DNA from: Jacaranda mimosifolia
Lineage: Eukaryota; Streptophyta; Magnoliopsida; Lamiales; Bignoniaceae
Reading direction: 5' to 3'
NCBI GenBank assembly: GCA_018894105.1
Contig: CM032118.1
Coordinates: 30,360,690 to 30,424,689 of the forward strand
DNA: 64,000 nt
The notes beneath the pieces were generated by a model. The model worked only from the letters and a program-made list of their open reading frames with translations, was not told the origin of the DNA and ran no database searches. Of the stretch, positions 1 to 12,873 are shown one piece after another; the stretch's first letter is position 1; each line of letters starts with the position of its first letter. Position numbers and translations under genes: made by a program.

Positions 1-3000
1 TTGAATTTAATTATTTAAGTCATTGTATGATTATTAAATCATGCTTTCTTAGTCCTATAACTGTTATAAGCATAAGACATTGCTTTTTCTTTATTCTTTT
101 TTATAGTGATATCGAAATAATACATTTACCACATATACCAATGCTTTATACTAGTATGAATGAGAACATTTGTGGTTGGATGTGAACAGCTGTCTTCTCA
201 ACCATTTAAATATGTACTATCACTTCCATTACTTGAATAAAATATGATTTTATTCTACTAGATAGTCTTATATGTTGTTTCACCAATTAAATTGAGGTAT
301 ATTCAGTGAAGGAAAAGAGAGTATAGAAAAACTCCAAAGACATACAAATTAAGGAAATCAACTTTAATATTAGAATCAAGTACTAGATTTGAAAAAAAAA
401 AAAAACATGAGAAATTAAGTTGAATTTCATCATTTAAGTTATTGTATGATTATAAAACCATGATTTCTTAGTCCTAGGATTGATACGGCCATGAAACATT
501 GTTTGCTTTCGATGGTGATGCCAAATAACACATTTACCACATAAATCAATGCCTTTTACTAGTATGAATAAGAACATAAGTGGTTGGATATGTGTTGTTG
601 GCTTTCCAATTATTTGAACATGTACTATCACGTCCATTATTCGAAGAGAATGTGATTTTATTATATTAGATGGTCTTTTATACTGCTTCACCCATCAAAT
701 TGAGGTAAATTCGGTCAAAAAAAAACTGAGTATAAAAACATTCCAAAGACATACTAGGTTAGGAAAATCCAGTTTAATATATCCAGAATCAAGTATTAAA
801 ATTGGAAAAATGGTACTATTTTCTCAGTATACTGTATCATTCTTAATACATAAGAAAATTAATTTGAATTTAACTATTTAAATCATTATATGATTATTAG
901 ACCAAGATTCTTAGTCTTAGGATTGATATATATATATAATCATGAGACGTTGGTTGTTTCTAATGGTATGTCAAAATGATACATTTACCACATACAACAA
1001 TCTTTATACTAGAATATGAATGAGAATATAAGTTGTTGGATGTGAGTAGTTGTCTTTCCAACCATTTAAATACATGCTATCATGACCATTACTTAAAAAA
1101 ATATGATTTTATTGTATTAAATGGTCTTCTATGTTGTTTCATCTATCAAATTAGGTAAATTCGGACAAAGAAAAAGTGAGTATGAAAACACTCTAAAGAC
1201 ATTAGATTAGAAAATTCCAGTGTAATATATCCAGAATCAAGTTTGGAATTTAAAAAAAAAACCATTATTATTCTCTCAGTATGGTATCATTCTTAATACA
1301 TACGATATTAAGTCAAATTTAACTATTTAAGTTATTATATAACTATCAAACTATGATTTCTTAGTCCTAGGACTGATGTAGTCATGAAACATTACTTTTT
1401 TCTTTCATGGTGACGCTGAAATGATATATTAATTGCATATATTAATGATTTATACTAGTATGAATAAGAATATAAGTGGACTGGATGTGGGTAGTTGTCT
1501 TCCCAATCATTTGAACACGTGTTATGATGACTATTACTTGAATAAAATAGGATTTTATTATAGTAGATGATCTTATATGCCGTTTTCACAAATAAAAATT
1601 GAGGTAAATTATACCATATGATAAGTGAGTATAAAAACACTCAAATGTAGAACTAGTTTCATAATTCAATGAAAGATTTTATTTATTGCCAAAGTATGTA
1701 TTTGTATAGGTGAAGTATTTGATTTTTGAATATAAAGTTTTTTTTTTTTTTTTTTGTTTTGGTGCAATATCAATCTTATTCATTTAAAATACCATTTAAC
1801 TGAACTATTATAGTCCTTTGTATAGTGCTATAGCCAAGAAACCCTATTTTTTCCTACAACCTTGATGTCAAAATGAAACAATTATCACATACAATAGTGC
1901 TTTACACTAATAGTTGTCTTTTCAATTACTTGAACGAGTTTGCACCCATACCATTACCTGAAGAAAATATGATTTCATTGTTTTAGATAGTTTTATATGT
2001 TGTTTTCATCAATAATTTGATGTAAATTAGGCTATATCATAATTAAATATAAAAATTCTACATTGTAGTTTTAATTTCTTAAATTAAAGTATTTTACTTG
2101 TATTATCAAGTATGAATTTGTATAAATGAAATATTAACTTTCTAAATGAGGTATTACTTTTCTAATTTGCAGCATCAATTTTATACACTTTAAATATCGT
2201 TCAATTAAATTATTTTACTCCTTGTTATATTGCTATAGCCAAGAAATAAACCCTATTTTTTCCTACAACATTGATGTCGAAATGAAACAATTATCACTTA
2301 TAACTGTGTTTTATACTAATAGTTTTCTTCTCAACCATTTGAATACATGCTTATCCACACCATTACTTAAAGAAAATATAATTTTGTTGTTATTGATTGT
2401 CTTATATGTTGTTTTCACTAATAATTTGAGGTAAATCAAGTCATACGACAAGTGCATATAAAAATACACTACAATACTAGATAATAAAATATATGTATTA
2501 AATTTCTACGATGAAGTACTGGGTTTGACAAATAAAGTATTAATGTCCTAAAATATGGTATTATATCCTCATACATTTCAAATGATGTCAAATTTAATTA
2601 TCCTAGTATAGGGTCACTTTGATTCAGTACAAGATGTTGAAGGTAAAATATTAAACTTCTGCAATCTAGTATGTACCTATTAAGATGCAATATTATTTTA
2701 TTAAAATGAGGTATTACCATTCTGTTATGCCATATCAATTTTATACATGTTAGATATTGTTCAATTTGACAATTCTAGATCTTATTATATTGATTTAGCC
2801 ATGACACTCTATTTCGATATTTCCCTATAAGGTTGACGTTCAAATGAAGTATTTTACTGCCTATATTGGTGCTTTTCATTAATAGTTGTGTTTCAAACCA
2901 CTTGAACACCTACATGTCCCAACTATTACTTGAAGAAATAAGATCTTATTATTTTTGAATAGTCTTATATATTGCTTCACTAATAAATTGAGGCAAATTA

Positions 3001-3560
3001 GGTCATATGACTAATAAATATAGAACCATTGTGATGCAATACTAAATGTTGAAATAAAATATTAAAGTTTGTTGTTTAGTATGTGCCTAGAAAGATGTAG
3101 TATTATTTTACTAAAATAATTTTTTTTTTGTTATACAGTATCAATTTTATACATTTTTAGATATCTTTTAATTTAATAATTCTAGACCTTTATTATATTG
3201 GTTTAGCTAGGAGACCCTATTTTTTCCTACAATGTCGACTTTTAAATGAAAGATGTTACTACCTAATTAGTACTTTATATTAATAGTCGTGTTCCCAATT
3301 ATGTCTAAATATGCATATCCCAACCATTATTTAAAAAAAAACATTATTATATTAATTTTAGATGGTCTTATATCTTGTTTCACAAATAAATTAAGACAAA
3401 TTGGGTCATACAACTAATAAATATAGAATCAGTCTAGTGCAGTACTAGACGTTGAAAATAAAGTATTACACTTTTGCAATCGAACATGTACATACAAACA
3501 TGAAATATTATTTTATTGGAATGAGTATTATATTTCTGAAAAAAGAAAATTAGATGTGGA
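1..3560. repeat. Diverged tandem array, about 8 units of 400-450 bp
   Basis: A landmark motif (acaTTTACCACATA followed by TGCTTTATACTAGTATGAAT or a variant) recurs near 121, 531, 980, 1425, 1880, 2287, 2852 and 3250, giving spacings of about 410, 449, 445, 455, 407, 565 and 398 bp. Each unit also has a 'TTTCTTAGTCCTAGGA' or 'GCCAAGAAACCCTATTTTTTCC' box, a 'CCATTACTTGAA' box and a 'TATGTTGTTTCA' box in the same order. Units 1-4 and 5-8 form two subtypes. The 565-bp spacing contains an extra partial unit near 2570-2740. The array runs off the left edge, so its true size is unknown. I see no coding capacity; the short ORFs in it are not conserved from unit to unit. It could be an old satellite or the internally repeated part of a large transposon. 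Confidence 0.8.
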
Positions 3561-4300
3561 CAATAGCTTCAAACACAAATTTATCCAATATTTTGAAATA
3601 CAATACTCATCCATGATTCCTTCTCTCACTAGAAGGATAGTACAATATGTCCATATGTTAGAAATCATAGTATACAAATAACTTAATATAAGTTTTTCAA
3701 TTATTAATAATGTATAGTACAAATACTTCAAATTACTATGTTATTCAAATAACAATATGAATATAGAGCTCCCTATCAACTTTCTAATAGTTGAATTTGA
3801 GCATCTTGCTCGATCGAAGACATTTTTGTTAAACTGAAATTGAAGAAAATTGAACCTGTTTTTTCATCCTGTTCACGTTTAAAAATATTGCACTTTGCCA
3901 AATTCTGAAAATGGGACTCACGATAAAAAGTAGAAAAATATGGCTACCAGTCTCCACCTTTTCTTGTTTATTGTTGAACTGGTTGTCAATGGAAAAAAAG
4001 TGCTGCCTTGATGCGTTCGTGGAATTCGTGGGAGAGAGAGGAAGAGAGGACATAATATAAAAAATGGAGCTTACAACCAAAATTCAGAAAAATAGGGCCA
4101 GGTACCTCAAGTTCATCTTGCTGAAAGTAGTCATCAATGGTGGGGGGAAAAACAGATTATGCCTTGATGTATTCGCGGGAGACAGAGGTTCGCAGGAGAG
4201 AAGGATAGAGAGATTGAGAATTGAGTATTATCAACAGAGAGAGAGAGAGGGAGAGAGAGGGAGACTCCTGAACTAAAAGTAAAAAGAACAAAAATAAAGG
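3561..4300. other. Unassigned AT-rich stretch with an internal diverged duplication and GA-rich runs
   Basis: Two segments resemble each other: about 3975-4045 and about 4125-4200 both read roughly 'catcaatgg...gccttgatg.ttcg.ggga...gggaga.agagg'. GA-rich tracts lie at 4031-4051 and 4233-4263. No reading frame spans both copies, so I do not call a gene. Confidence 0.4.
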
Positions 4301-4815
4301 ACTAATATGGGGACATTTTGGTCAAAGTAGTGGGGAGTTAACTCAAAAATAAAGTTGAGATGGAGAGTTTCAGTTAGAAAAGTGATGGGTGAAGATTGAT
4401 TTATAAAATGAAAATAGGTTTTGGTAAAAAAATTTTCATGACTATGAGCATGTTTAAATTAAAAATATTATGTTCAGAAATAAAATCAAACTCATTTTTC
4501 TTAACAAATATATCATATTAATTATTAGAAAAATAAATGTAAACATAATTTCATGATAAACCTCAAAGTATACTTTTTTCAGAAAAGAAAAAGAAAATTA
4601 AAAAGAAACCCCCAAAATTTGATTCATTTATAAAAAATATTAATATATAGTGCATGTGAATTAAGTCCCACTCAACCATTTTGACATTTTCATTTAAAGC
4701 TAGTAACGGCAAAATTTTGAATCTTTTGCTAATTAAGTTGTTTCTGCCACACCAATCTAATATATATAAAGTAAAATGATATTCAACCATATTTTAAAAA
4801 TAGAAAAAAAATATA

Positions 4816-5060
4816 AAATTGATCCTGTAACTTGATCCTATTGACAAAATAGGACATTAACTTTATGGATCGTAAAATTGGTACACCAACTCTTGAAATT
4901 TGACCATTGGAGGACAAATTGGGCAATCATGTCTCGCGCCTGACTTGTTGTCGCATGATGCCCTATCACTCCACACCTCGTCCTCTCTCCTACGTGGCAT
5001 GTGATGTGGCAGCCCCTTTTTGCCATGTCAACACATGTATTACATGGACCAAAAAAGAAG
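4816..5060 (+). repeat. Left terminal inverted repeat of the long-TIR element
   Basis: Reverse-complement similarity to 6345-6599 is visible by eye across several blocks of 12-20 bases, with small indels and a more diverged GC-rich middle. Confidence 0.75.
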
Positions 5061-5536
5061 GAAAATTTGCACAAAAAATAAAAAAATACATAAAAATTGA
5101 AAAAAGCAAAAAAAAAAAAAGAAAGATAAATCTTGAAAAATATTTATATACTTATATATATATATCCACATATATAAACATACACAATAAAAAATCCCAT
5201 AATATGAAAATAATAAAGATGTTGAAAATAATTTCATTAAATTTAATTGAATTTAATTAAGATATAAAATAAATAAAAATATAAAATATAAAATCTAAAT
5301 CTATCATCTTGAAAAAAATAATTTTAATAATTTTAAATTATATACTTAATAATATTAAAATAATAAATATATCTAAAATAATTTAATTAAAATAAAATAA
5401 ATTAAAATTTTAAAATTTTATGCTCTTAACTACAAAATATAAATTATTTATTGAAAATCTATAAATAGTTCTAAAATAATTTAACTCAAATTTTATAATT
5501 TTATTTATTAATTTAGATAATAATAATAATAGCTAT

Positions 5537-5559
5537 TACACACACACACACACACACAC
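5537..5559. repeat. (CA)n microsatellite
   Basis: A run of CA dinucleotides leads directly into the C-rich side of the GC core of the long-TIR element. Confidence 0.95.
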
Positions 5560-5732
5560 CCACTTTCCCTCCCCCTCACCCCCAAAACCACCGACCCCCA
5601 AACATGGCCGCTGGCCAGCGACGGTCCACCAAAATCCTCACCTCCCACCGCCTAGCCATCGAGTGGCCGCTGGCTAGGAGCCAGATCTGCCATGGCAGCC
5701 ATGGCCAAATTTGCTGGCCATGGCGGGCTATC

Positions 5733-5758
5733 GGGGTAGGGTGGGGGCGTTGGAGGGG
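5733..5758 (+). other. Predicted G-quadruplex motif in the long-TIR element core
   Basis: Four G runs of 4, 3, 5 and 4 are separated by loops of 2, 1 and 7 bases, which meets the usual G3+N1-7 rule. The left side of the same core is C-rich (5560-5602). Whether it folds is not shown by sequence. Confidence 0.7.
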
Positions 5759-6344
5759 TGAGCATGGTGTATATATGTATTTAAATTATATTTATTTTTA
5801 AAATGTTGTTGGGTACATATATTTATATTTATGTACTGTGTATGTGTACTCAATGTAATGTTTGGATATGAATTGTATGTTTTGGATTATATATTTTGAA
5901 AGAACAAGTTTTGGGAGTGGGATTGGAGAATGTGAAATTTTTGTTGGGGGATTTGATATATATGTTTGTTTATATTTTGGGAATAATTGAAAAATTATTT
6001 TTGGAAGTTTTGGTATATTTGTTTATATTTTAGGAGGAGACAATTTTTATTGTAGCAGTCAAATCAATACTTTTTTGTTGGATTCTTGGGGTAAAAATGG
6101 AATTGGATAATATTTCTTTTGTAAAAATAATAATCAAATATATAATATGTATATGTGATGATTGGATATGACTTTTTTAATTGAAAAAATAATGATAAAA
6201 TATTATGATGTGTATATGTATGTATGTGGAATTTCAGGTAATAAGCCAATTGATTTGAAGGGGTGCATGTATATTTACCATTTTTTTTTTTGCATTTTTT
6301 TTTATTTTTTCAAGTTTTATGCATTTTTATTTGTGTGGCTTTTT

Positions 6345-6599
6345 TAGTTTTATTTTTTTTGTTGAAGTGGCAAGTTGAATTGCCAAATCTGAATTGCCAC
6401 ATCACAAGCCACATAGGAAAGAGAAGGATGTCTGGACTGAAGTGGCACCGTGTCAGGCACCATGTAGGCGCGGGCCGGTGCCACATGACTTTCAAGTCCA
6501 ATTTGTCCTCAAATTGTCAAATTTCAAGAGTTGGTATACCAATTCTACGGCCCGAAAAGTTAAAATCCTACCAGTAGGGTCAAGTTATAGGACCAATTT
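6345..6599 (-). repeat. Right terminal inverted repeat of the long-TIR element
   Basis: This is the inverted partner of 4816-5060. The best block is 'TCAAATTTCAAGAGTTGGTA' near 6518, which is the reverse complement of bases near 4880-4900. Confidence 0.75.
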
Positions 6600-7264
6600 T
6601 TTATTTTTTCCTCAAAAATATTTATTATGTAGCAATAATGTGGATAAACTACTTTTATCCTTTTTTGCCATCTCAATATTTTTCATATATAGTTTGCTAT
6701 AAAAATGAGTTATTTTATGATTAATATGAAATATTATATTAAACAATTTTTTATTAACTCTATATCCAATATTAGTAAGTACTCAACATATCCATGTATG
6801 TGATTTCTCGTATTAACTTATATATATATTTGTGTGTATATATTTATTAGTTTATGAATGGAAAAAATATATATACATATTTTAGTTTATGTATGCAATG
6901 TGCTGATTACTGCTGGAATTTAATTATATAAATATATATACGTGATGATGATGATGATAAATGTTAAGTTAATCTATTAATATTTAGTTTGAGTACATAA
7001 TGAAGATTGGTATATTTATAATAAATATTTTAATTTTTATTTATTAAAATTTGTTTTCAATTGATATTTTCAAAAGCAAATTTATTACTTTCATATGCTT
7101 AATATTTACACTTTTATTTTTTCAATTATAATTTTGATATAGCATATGTGAAGAAATTTTAAAATCTTACCAAGGATGGTGCAGTCATTATTGCCTTTAA
7201 TCATCTAAGAAAAATTGTTAAGTGTATTTTGTTGAGTTTTTTTATTGACAAAAAACTCTCACTC

Positions 7265-7309
<45 letters not shown>

Positions 7310-7581
7310 ACACAAATGTTAAGATATTATGTAAATAGCTGATTTGAGTACATAAATTTAGCTATTGACATATTTATGTTAAATATTTAAAATTTTATTT
7401 AATAAATTCAGGCATTGAATTTGGAAAGTAGTTTTGACATTTTCTATATTTTGAAATGGTAAGATTTTCTATAACTCTCTATGTTTAGTTCAAACTTTTT
7501 TATCTTAATTTATTATTCCCTAATCTAAGCTCATAATCCCTACAAGTAATACATACTAAAAGTAACCAAATATGCAAAACA
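6600..7581. other. AT-rich intergenic stretch
   Basis: No gene-like ORF or clear element end is visible. It holds a compound microsatellite, (CT)n then (AT)n, at 7265-7309 and scattered TATA runs. Confidence 0.6.
7265..7309. repeat. Compound (CT)n(AT)n microsatellite
   Basis: About 12 CT units are followed directly by about 10 AT units. Confidence 0.95.
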
Positions 7582-8120
7582 CACTATAACAAAATCAAGC
7601 ATTAAATACACTAAAAATTGTCACTTAAATAATGTTATGGAGATAATTTTATATTTAATAATATTTTTTAAAAGTGCTACTTGTAGCAGTGTAGCTAAAA
7701 GTATAAATATCAATAAATTTTCTTTGTTTCTGCACTAATAAAATGCAAAAAAATTGCATGAAATGATAAGTTAAAATATCATAGAAAATGCATTAAATAA
7801 CATGTCAAAGTACCATTACAAAATTATTCTAAATGACATCTAATATGCAAAGTTTCTTTAAATGGTAAGGTAACATGCCCCCCAAAAAAGATAAAATATA
7901 AATGGTATGCTAAAATGTCACAAAAATACTTTTAAATAACATGCTAATATGCCACAAACAAATGCATATAGTGATGTTAAAACGTGATAAAAGATTCCTT
8001 TAGATGACATACTAACTGTTATAAAATTTAATTAAATAAGATGCTAAATTAAATAACCAAAAATATTTTTGAGTGACATCTTAATCTGTCTCCAATACCT
8101 CATATATGAGATTCTAACAT

Positions 8121-11100
8121 TGTAACGCCCCCACTCTAGGATAGCCCATAAGTTGAGGCACTACTCAATTTAGTCTTAATCTCAAACCCATAAATCGATC
8201 AATAGGCCCATTAGAATTTTTTTTCAAAATCATCAGAGATAGCAATGAGCTTTAACCTAAATAATACTCAACAAAAGTACAGTTTACATGCATTAAATTA
8301 TTCCATAGCATTCATCATTCCATACATACCGGAAACCTTAATTTCATCCTGACATATCACAACATCACTGAGTTTAGAACTTAACTTACAATTGAACCTA
8401 TAACAGTTACAAACACCTATTCTATTATCAGAAACAGTAGCAGATTTCATCTTAAGCAAACCTCAACAAAAGTATTATATACAAATCATAACTGATCCCA
8501 TAATATTCAACATAATATATATACACCCTGCAAATTTAAATTCAGACCTAACATATCACAACATCTCTAGGGTATACAAAATGTGCAAGAGTACCCATAA
8601 GCATATAAAACCGTTTTTCTATTACAAAATGTGTTTGCCAATCCAAGCCTGGAGTTCAAGTTCATCACTTAACCTTGTCTGAGAAAATCAAAGAAATAGG
8701 GTGGGTAAGTCCAAAGGACTTAGTGAGGGATATTCATAATAATAAGCAATAAGGATCTATTGAGGAAGAATCAACTCAAAAGATCATAATTTAACAGTCA
8801 GAACAAGAATATATCAGATGCAAATAATAGTTTTAGCAAATAGGAATCTTTCTTTCCTTATTGCTCCATGAACAGTTTACAAACAATTGAATACAGTTGA
8901 AACAAAATAATCCCGATTAATATATGTCGTCCAACGAATCAGAACATGACAGACATATCAGATTCTCCTTATGCCAGTCAGACAGTCAGTCAATCAGTCG
9001 AACAGTCAGACAGTCGAACAGTCGATCAGACATGTCAGCACGTCCTGAGCATAACAGTTAGAAATAACTTATCGACTCTTCTCGAGCTCAACAATTGGGA
9101 CCAACTTATTGGCTCATATCGAGCTCAACAGCTGGGAACAACATATCGGCTCGCCTCGAGCTCAACAACTGGGAAAAACTTATCATAATCAGTCGGTTAG
9201 TCTTATCAAAGCATGACAACTTAGTACATGGCAGATGCCCATAAAGTCTATATGGCGTATTGCTAATGCCCAGCGGGAAATTCCTAGAACCTCACTAATA
9301 TCGGATAAAACAAGTATGCTAGCGAGGCAATAGATAACAGTACATAACAGTACAGAAATGCTGACAAGGCAATACGATATCAGTAAACAATTCAGATAAG
9401 CCAACATGACCATTTAAAGCTGTAATGGATAACAAGTATGTCGGCAAGGCAACAGATAACAATACAACACAGTACAGATAACAAGACAGTAACAGGTAAC
9501 ATGGCGATACAAATAATAGCAAGAGTTATGGGCGCTAGAGCAGACAGGATTCATAATCAATAACAAGCGATAATCCTCACAAGGGTGTACACATCATATA
9601 ATAGATAATAATTAAGATCTCAAGCAATTTATAGATTTCAATAAACACGATGCTGTCAGTACAGAAACAGAAACCCTCATAGGGGTTTATCATAATAATA
9701 GATAAGTACAAGAACTACCAAGTTGGTAGACCCTCACCTCCATAGTCTTAGAAAAAGCAACCCGCAATTAGCAATCTACTGGTCAACATGACCTACTTAT
9801 TCGTGACCTAACCAAAATAGTATATTTACTGTTAAACTCTTCATTCAACTCTAATAATCCTTAATAATTACAATTATACTAGCAGTCTAAAATCACTAAT
9901 TGCTTTGCGAATATGATAGTTTGAGGGTTTGATCGATACTATCGGTATGGGACATGCTAATCATGCCGATCTTGATAAGAGAATAATATCAGGTCCTTAA
10001 TCATCCAGTTGATCTTGTCACAATATATTAAATCAATAATAATGGTCCAATATTCTTTAATAATCCCAATTTTATTTTTGGGTTCCAAATTCACAGAATT
10101 AGGGTTTTAATCCTTTAATGAACTCAAATAACCTAAAATTATCATATGATAATACAAATCCAAGTTCCCTAAGCTTATAATGGTACATGCATGTCCCGAA
10201 TCTTGGTTCTATATCATCTTACATAACCCAGTTTTTATCACTTAGGTTCAAAATCTACAAAATCCACAAGTTAGGGTTTCAAATTCTTCAATTAACTCAA
10301 TTACCCAAAAATCATCATATTTTAATTCGAATTTGGGTCCACTAAACTATATAATAATCCATGCATGGGATGTATATTTACTAATCATATATCAAATCCT
10401 CATTTTTCTTTTGGCAATATACAAGATTCGGAAGAAATTAAACGATACAAAGCTCAAACTCAAATTCGGTCATTACCCAAGATGTCTTAATTAGAACCTC
10501 AAAACCACAAACCAATGACGCTACTGAAACCACCGTGACAAGCTGAAGATACTGTCTCAGCACTGTTCGCCGCTGGAATTGACCAAAACCACCACCAAAA
10601 GCTACCTTTCAGCTCAACTAACAAGACGCCCAAGTTAATTTTTGCATCCACTGTTGAATCGACACTCAATTGGCCGAAAAACACCACAGTGCTATTGCTA
10701 GCCGTCGTGCCTGTTTTTCTTCAATTCCACCCGCTCCAGTGGTTCGTTCCCAAAATTTAAGACACCAGCGTGATTCTTGAGCTGAGTCCAACAAAACCTA
10801 GTACTCCAATCCAGGCTTCAGTTGCCTGTGACGTCGCGCCCACTACCTCTGTCGTGAGCTCACCTTCAGCTTCAAATTCCCAGCAATTCACTAGTATGTT
10901 TTGGGAGAAAATGGTACCAACGTGATCACCATGAGGAGAGAAAAAGAATGGTATATGGCATGAAGGGTTTCGCCTGTGTTTGGGGAGGGAGAAGCTGCAA
11001 GAGAGGAAAAACGGGAATACATGTGGAAATTTGAAGAAACGCAGGGGGCTTTTGGCTATATATAAGACTATTTTTTAGAATTCAATTTTGACCCCCAGAA

Positions 11101-11397
11101 CTTCTGCCTAATCTCTAATCAAGTCCTCCAAACTTCTTCTATCTTCCAATTAAGCCCCCCCAACTATATTAGTGCCTCACATTAGCGTATTTGACCCACA
11201 ATATTCTTGTTTTAACCTACAAAGCTTTTAAAATGTTGGTCAATCAAGTTTCTTCAAATTACAAATTGACCCCAAAACTTTTAATTTTTATGCAATTAAG
11301 TCCTTTTTATTAATTTTTTGGGCCCTAAAATCTGACCAACCGAATCTTGATTTCTAAATCCTTATTTTCTCAAATACCCAATTTTTTGGGTGTTACA
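8121..11397 (-). mobile_element. Solo LTR of the ~3-kb-LTR Ty3/gypsy family, minus orientation
   Basis: It begins TGTAACGCCCCCACTC and ends GGGTGTTACA, with a perfect 5-bp target duplication AACAT (8116-8120 and 11398-11402). Its reverse complement aligns in order with the LTRs of the full-length element at 14.9-24.7 kb, including the start '...CAAATTTTGGGTGTTACA', the 'CCTCACTAAGTCCTTTGGA' box and the 'CCCCTGTGAGGGT' boxes. No internal region is present, so it most likely arose by LTR-LTR recombination. It lies inside the CACTA element and is therefore younger than it. Confidence 0.88.
9047..9190. repeat. 37-bp minisatellite inside the solo LTR, 4 units
   Basis: Units begin at 9047, 9084, 9121 and 9158 with 'GAGCTCAACA.CTGGGAA' or a close variant, giving an exact 37-bp period. 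Confidence 0.9.
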
Positions 11398-11494
11398 AAC
11401 ATGCTCCAATTGCTCTGTATAAGATTCGAACATGCAATATTTTACTTCAAATATATGAATTTATCATCAAACTACCCATCAAATGTTCATTATA

Positions 11495-12870
11495 AATATT
11501 CAAAAATATTATTATATTTTGATACCTTAAAAGCATATTTTCTCAAATATTTAAATATTACTTGAAATTATTTTATTAAATAATACATTTGAAAAAGTGT
11601 GAGACATTAAAGATAGAAAGAAAACATTGAAAGAAATAATGTATAGATGAGGACAAAAAAGGGTCAAAAACTTAAATTTTTTATACTTCTAAAAAATATA
11701 GCTAATTTAATCGATACATTAAAATTATATTGAGTGATTAATTTAATCAATACATTATAATAAGATAGAAATTTATAAATTTTATAGTTACTAATAACTA
11801 TATGTACTTTATCTATTTTTGTGATATTTATTCATGTGACACCACAACTAAATTATGAGTGATATCTTTTCTTTTCAAAAAAAAAAAAAAGTAGTGATGC
11901 TAGTTAAATGCTTTTGACATATATTTATGTTAGTAATTTCAATAATATTATGCTTTTATAACATCTTTTAATCAATTACCACTATGTATTTTATTGGTGG
12001 CGTTTTTTTATTACTATCACTATATTACTTTAATGTGTTACTATACTATAAAAAGATGTTAAATTAGTGCCACCAAATAACTTGCAGTATTTTCACAAAT
12101 AACACCATAAATAAATATGAGTGGCATTTGGTTTTAAAAAAATAGTGGCCCTACTTAAATGCCTTGCAAATATATTTATGTTGATATTTTCAGTCAAATG
12201 TGTCTATTCTTTTTTGCCACTTATTAATCAAATGCCACTAAATATTGTATTATAGTGATGTTTTTCAACAACTAAATAATTATCACTATATTACTCTTGT
12301 GTGTCATTACATTGCCGAATATCAGTAAGTTAGTGGCATTAAATATTTTGTGGCATTTTTCTAAGTGACACTGTAAATAAATGAGTGGCATTTTTAAAGA
12401 AATATTAGTGGCACTAGTCAAATACCTTCATATTATATTTTTGTTGGCATTTTTAATCAAATACCACTATTTTATATGTCATCTAATAATCAAATGCCAT
12501 TAAATATTTTGTTATAATGACATTTTTTATGACTATCACCATATTACTTTTGTATGTCATTGCATAAAAATACCACTAAGTTATTGCCACTAAATATTTT
12601 ATGACATTTTTCTTTAAACAACACTATAACTACATATTAGTAGCATTTTTCTAAAAAAAATTAGTGACATTAGTTGAATGTCTTTGAAATAAATTTATCT
12701 TAGTATTTTCAATCAAATGTCACTATTTATTTGTTATTTAATCATCAAACACCACCAAATATTAAATTATAGTGGCATTCTTTTATAACTATTATCATAA
12801 TACTTTTTTGTGTTATTGTATTATAAAATATCACCAAGTTGTGTCACTAAATGCCAATTTTCTTCTAGTG
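11495..12870 (-). repeat. CACTA subterminal tandem repeats, period about 260 bp
   Basis: Repeating blocks ('CACTAAATATTTT...', 'AATCAAATGCCACTA', 'AGTGGCATTTTT') recur about every 260 bp in about four units up to the TAGTG end. The whole segment is the inverted copy of 27913-29293. Confidence 0.75.
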
Positions 12871-12873
12871 ACA

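Larger units (their letters stand above)
4816..6599. mobile_element. Long-TIR (Mutator-like) element, about 1.8 kb, no transposase
   Basis: The left arm beginning at 4816 (AAATTGATCCTGTAACTTGA) is the inverted counterpart of the right arm ending at 6599 (TATAGGACCAATTT). The match continues inward through 'CCAACTCTTGAAATTTGACC' and through a 'GTGGCA...CCACATCAC' segment, so the inverted repeats are about 250 bp (about 4816-5060 and 6345-6599). Long TIRs without a transposase are typical of non-autonomous Mutator-like elements. Flanks are A/T homopolymers, so a 9-bp target duplication could not be placed. Inside are an AT-rich arm (5200-5530), a (CA)n run, a GC-rich core (5560-5760) and a G-quadruplex motif. 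The core encodes only low-complexity ORFs. Confidence 0.75.
7582..12870. mobile_element. Non-autonomous CACTA element split by a solo LTR
   Basis: The left end begins CACTATAACAAAAT and the right end finishes ATTTTCTTCTAGTG, the inverted CACTA terminus. The triplet ACA precedes the left end (7579-7581) and follows the right end (12871-12873), a 3-bp target duplication as expected for the CACTA/EnSpm superfamily. Without the inserted solo LTR (8121-11397 plus a 5-bp duplication) it is about 2.0 kb and has no transposase, so it is non-autonomous. The right half is built from subterminal tandem units rich in 'AGTGGCA', 'TGCCACT' and 'AGTGACAT'. The left end matches 49094, and the right 1.38 kb matches 27913-29293 in inverse orientation. 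Confidence 0.8.

Noticed and set aside
434..691. 85-aa minus ORF and other short ORFs in the 1-3.6 kb array
   Set aside because: They are not preserved between repeat units, so not under coding selection.
5604..5801. 65-aa plus-strand ORF in the GC core of the long-TIR element (and the 64-aa minus ORF at 52440-52634)
   Set aside because: They are products of CCATGG/GGC repeats, lie on opposite strands in the two copies and have no shared protein sequence.
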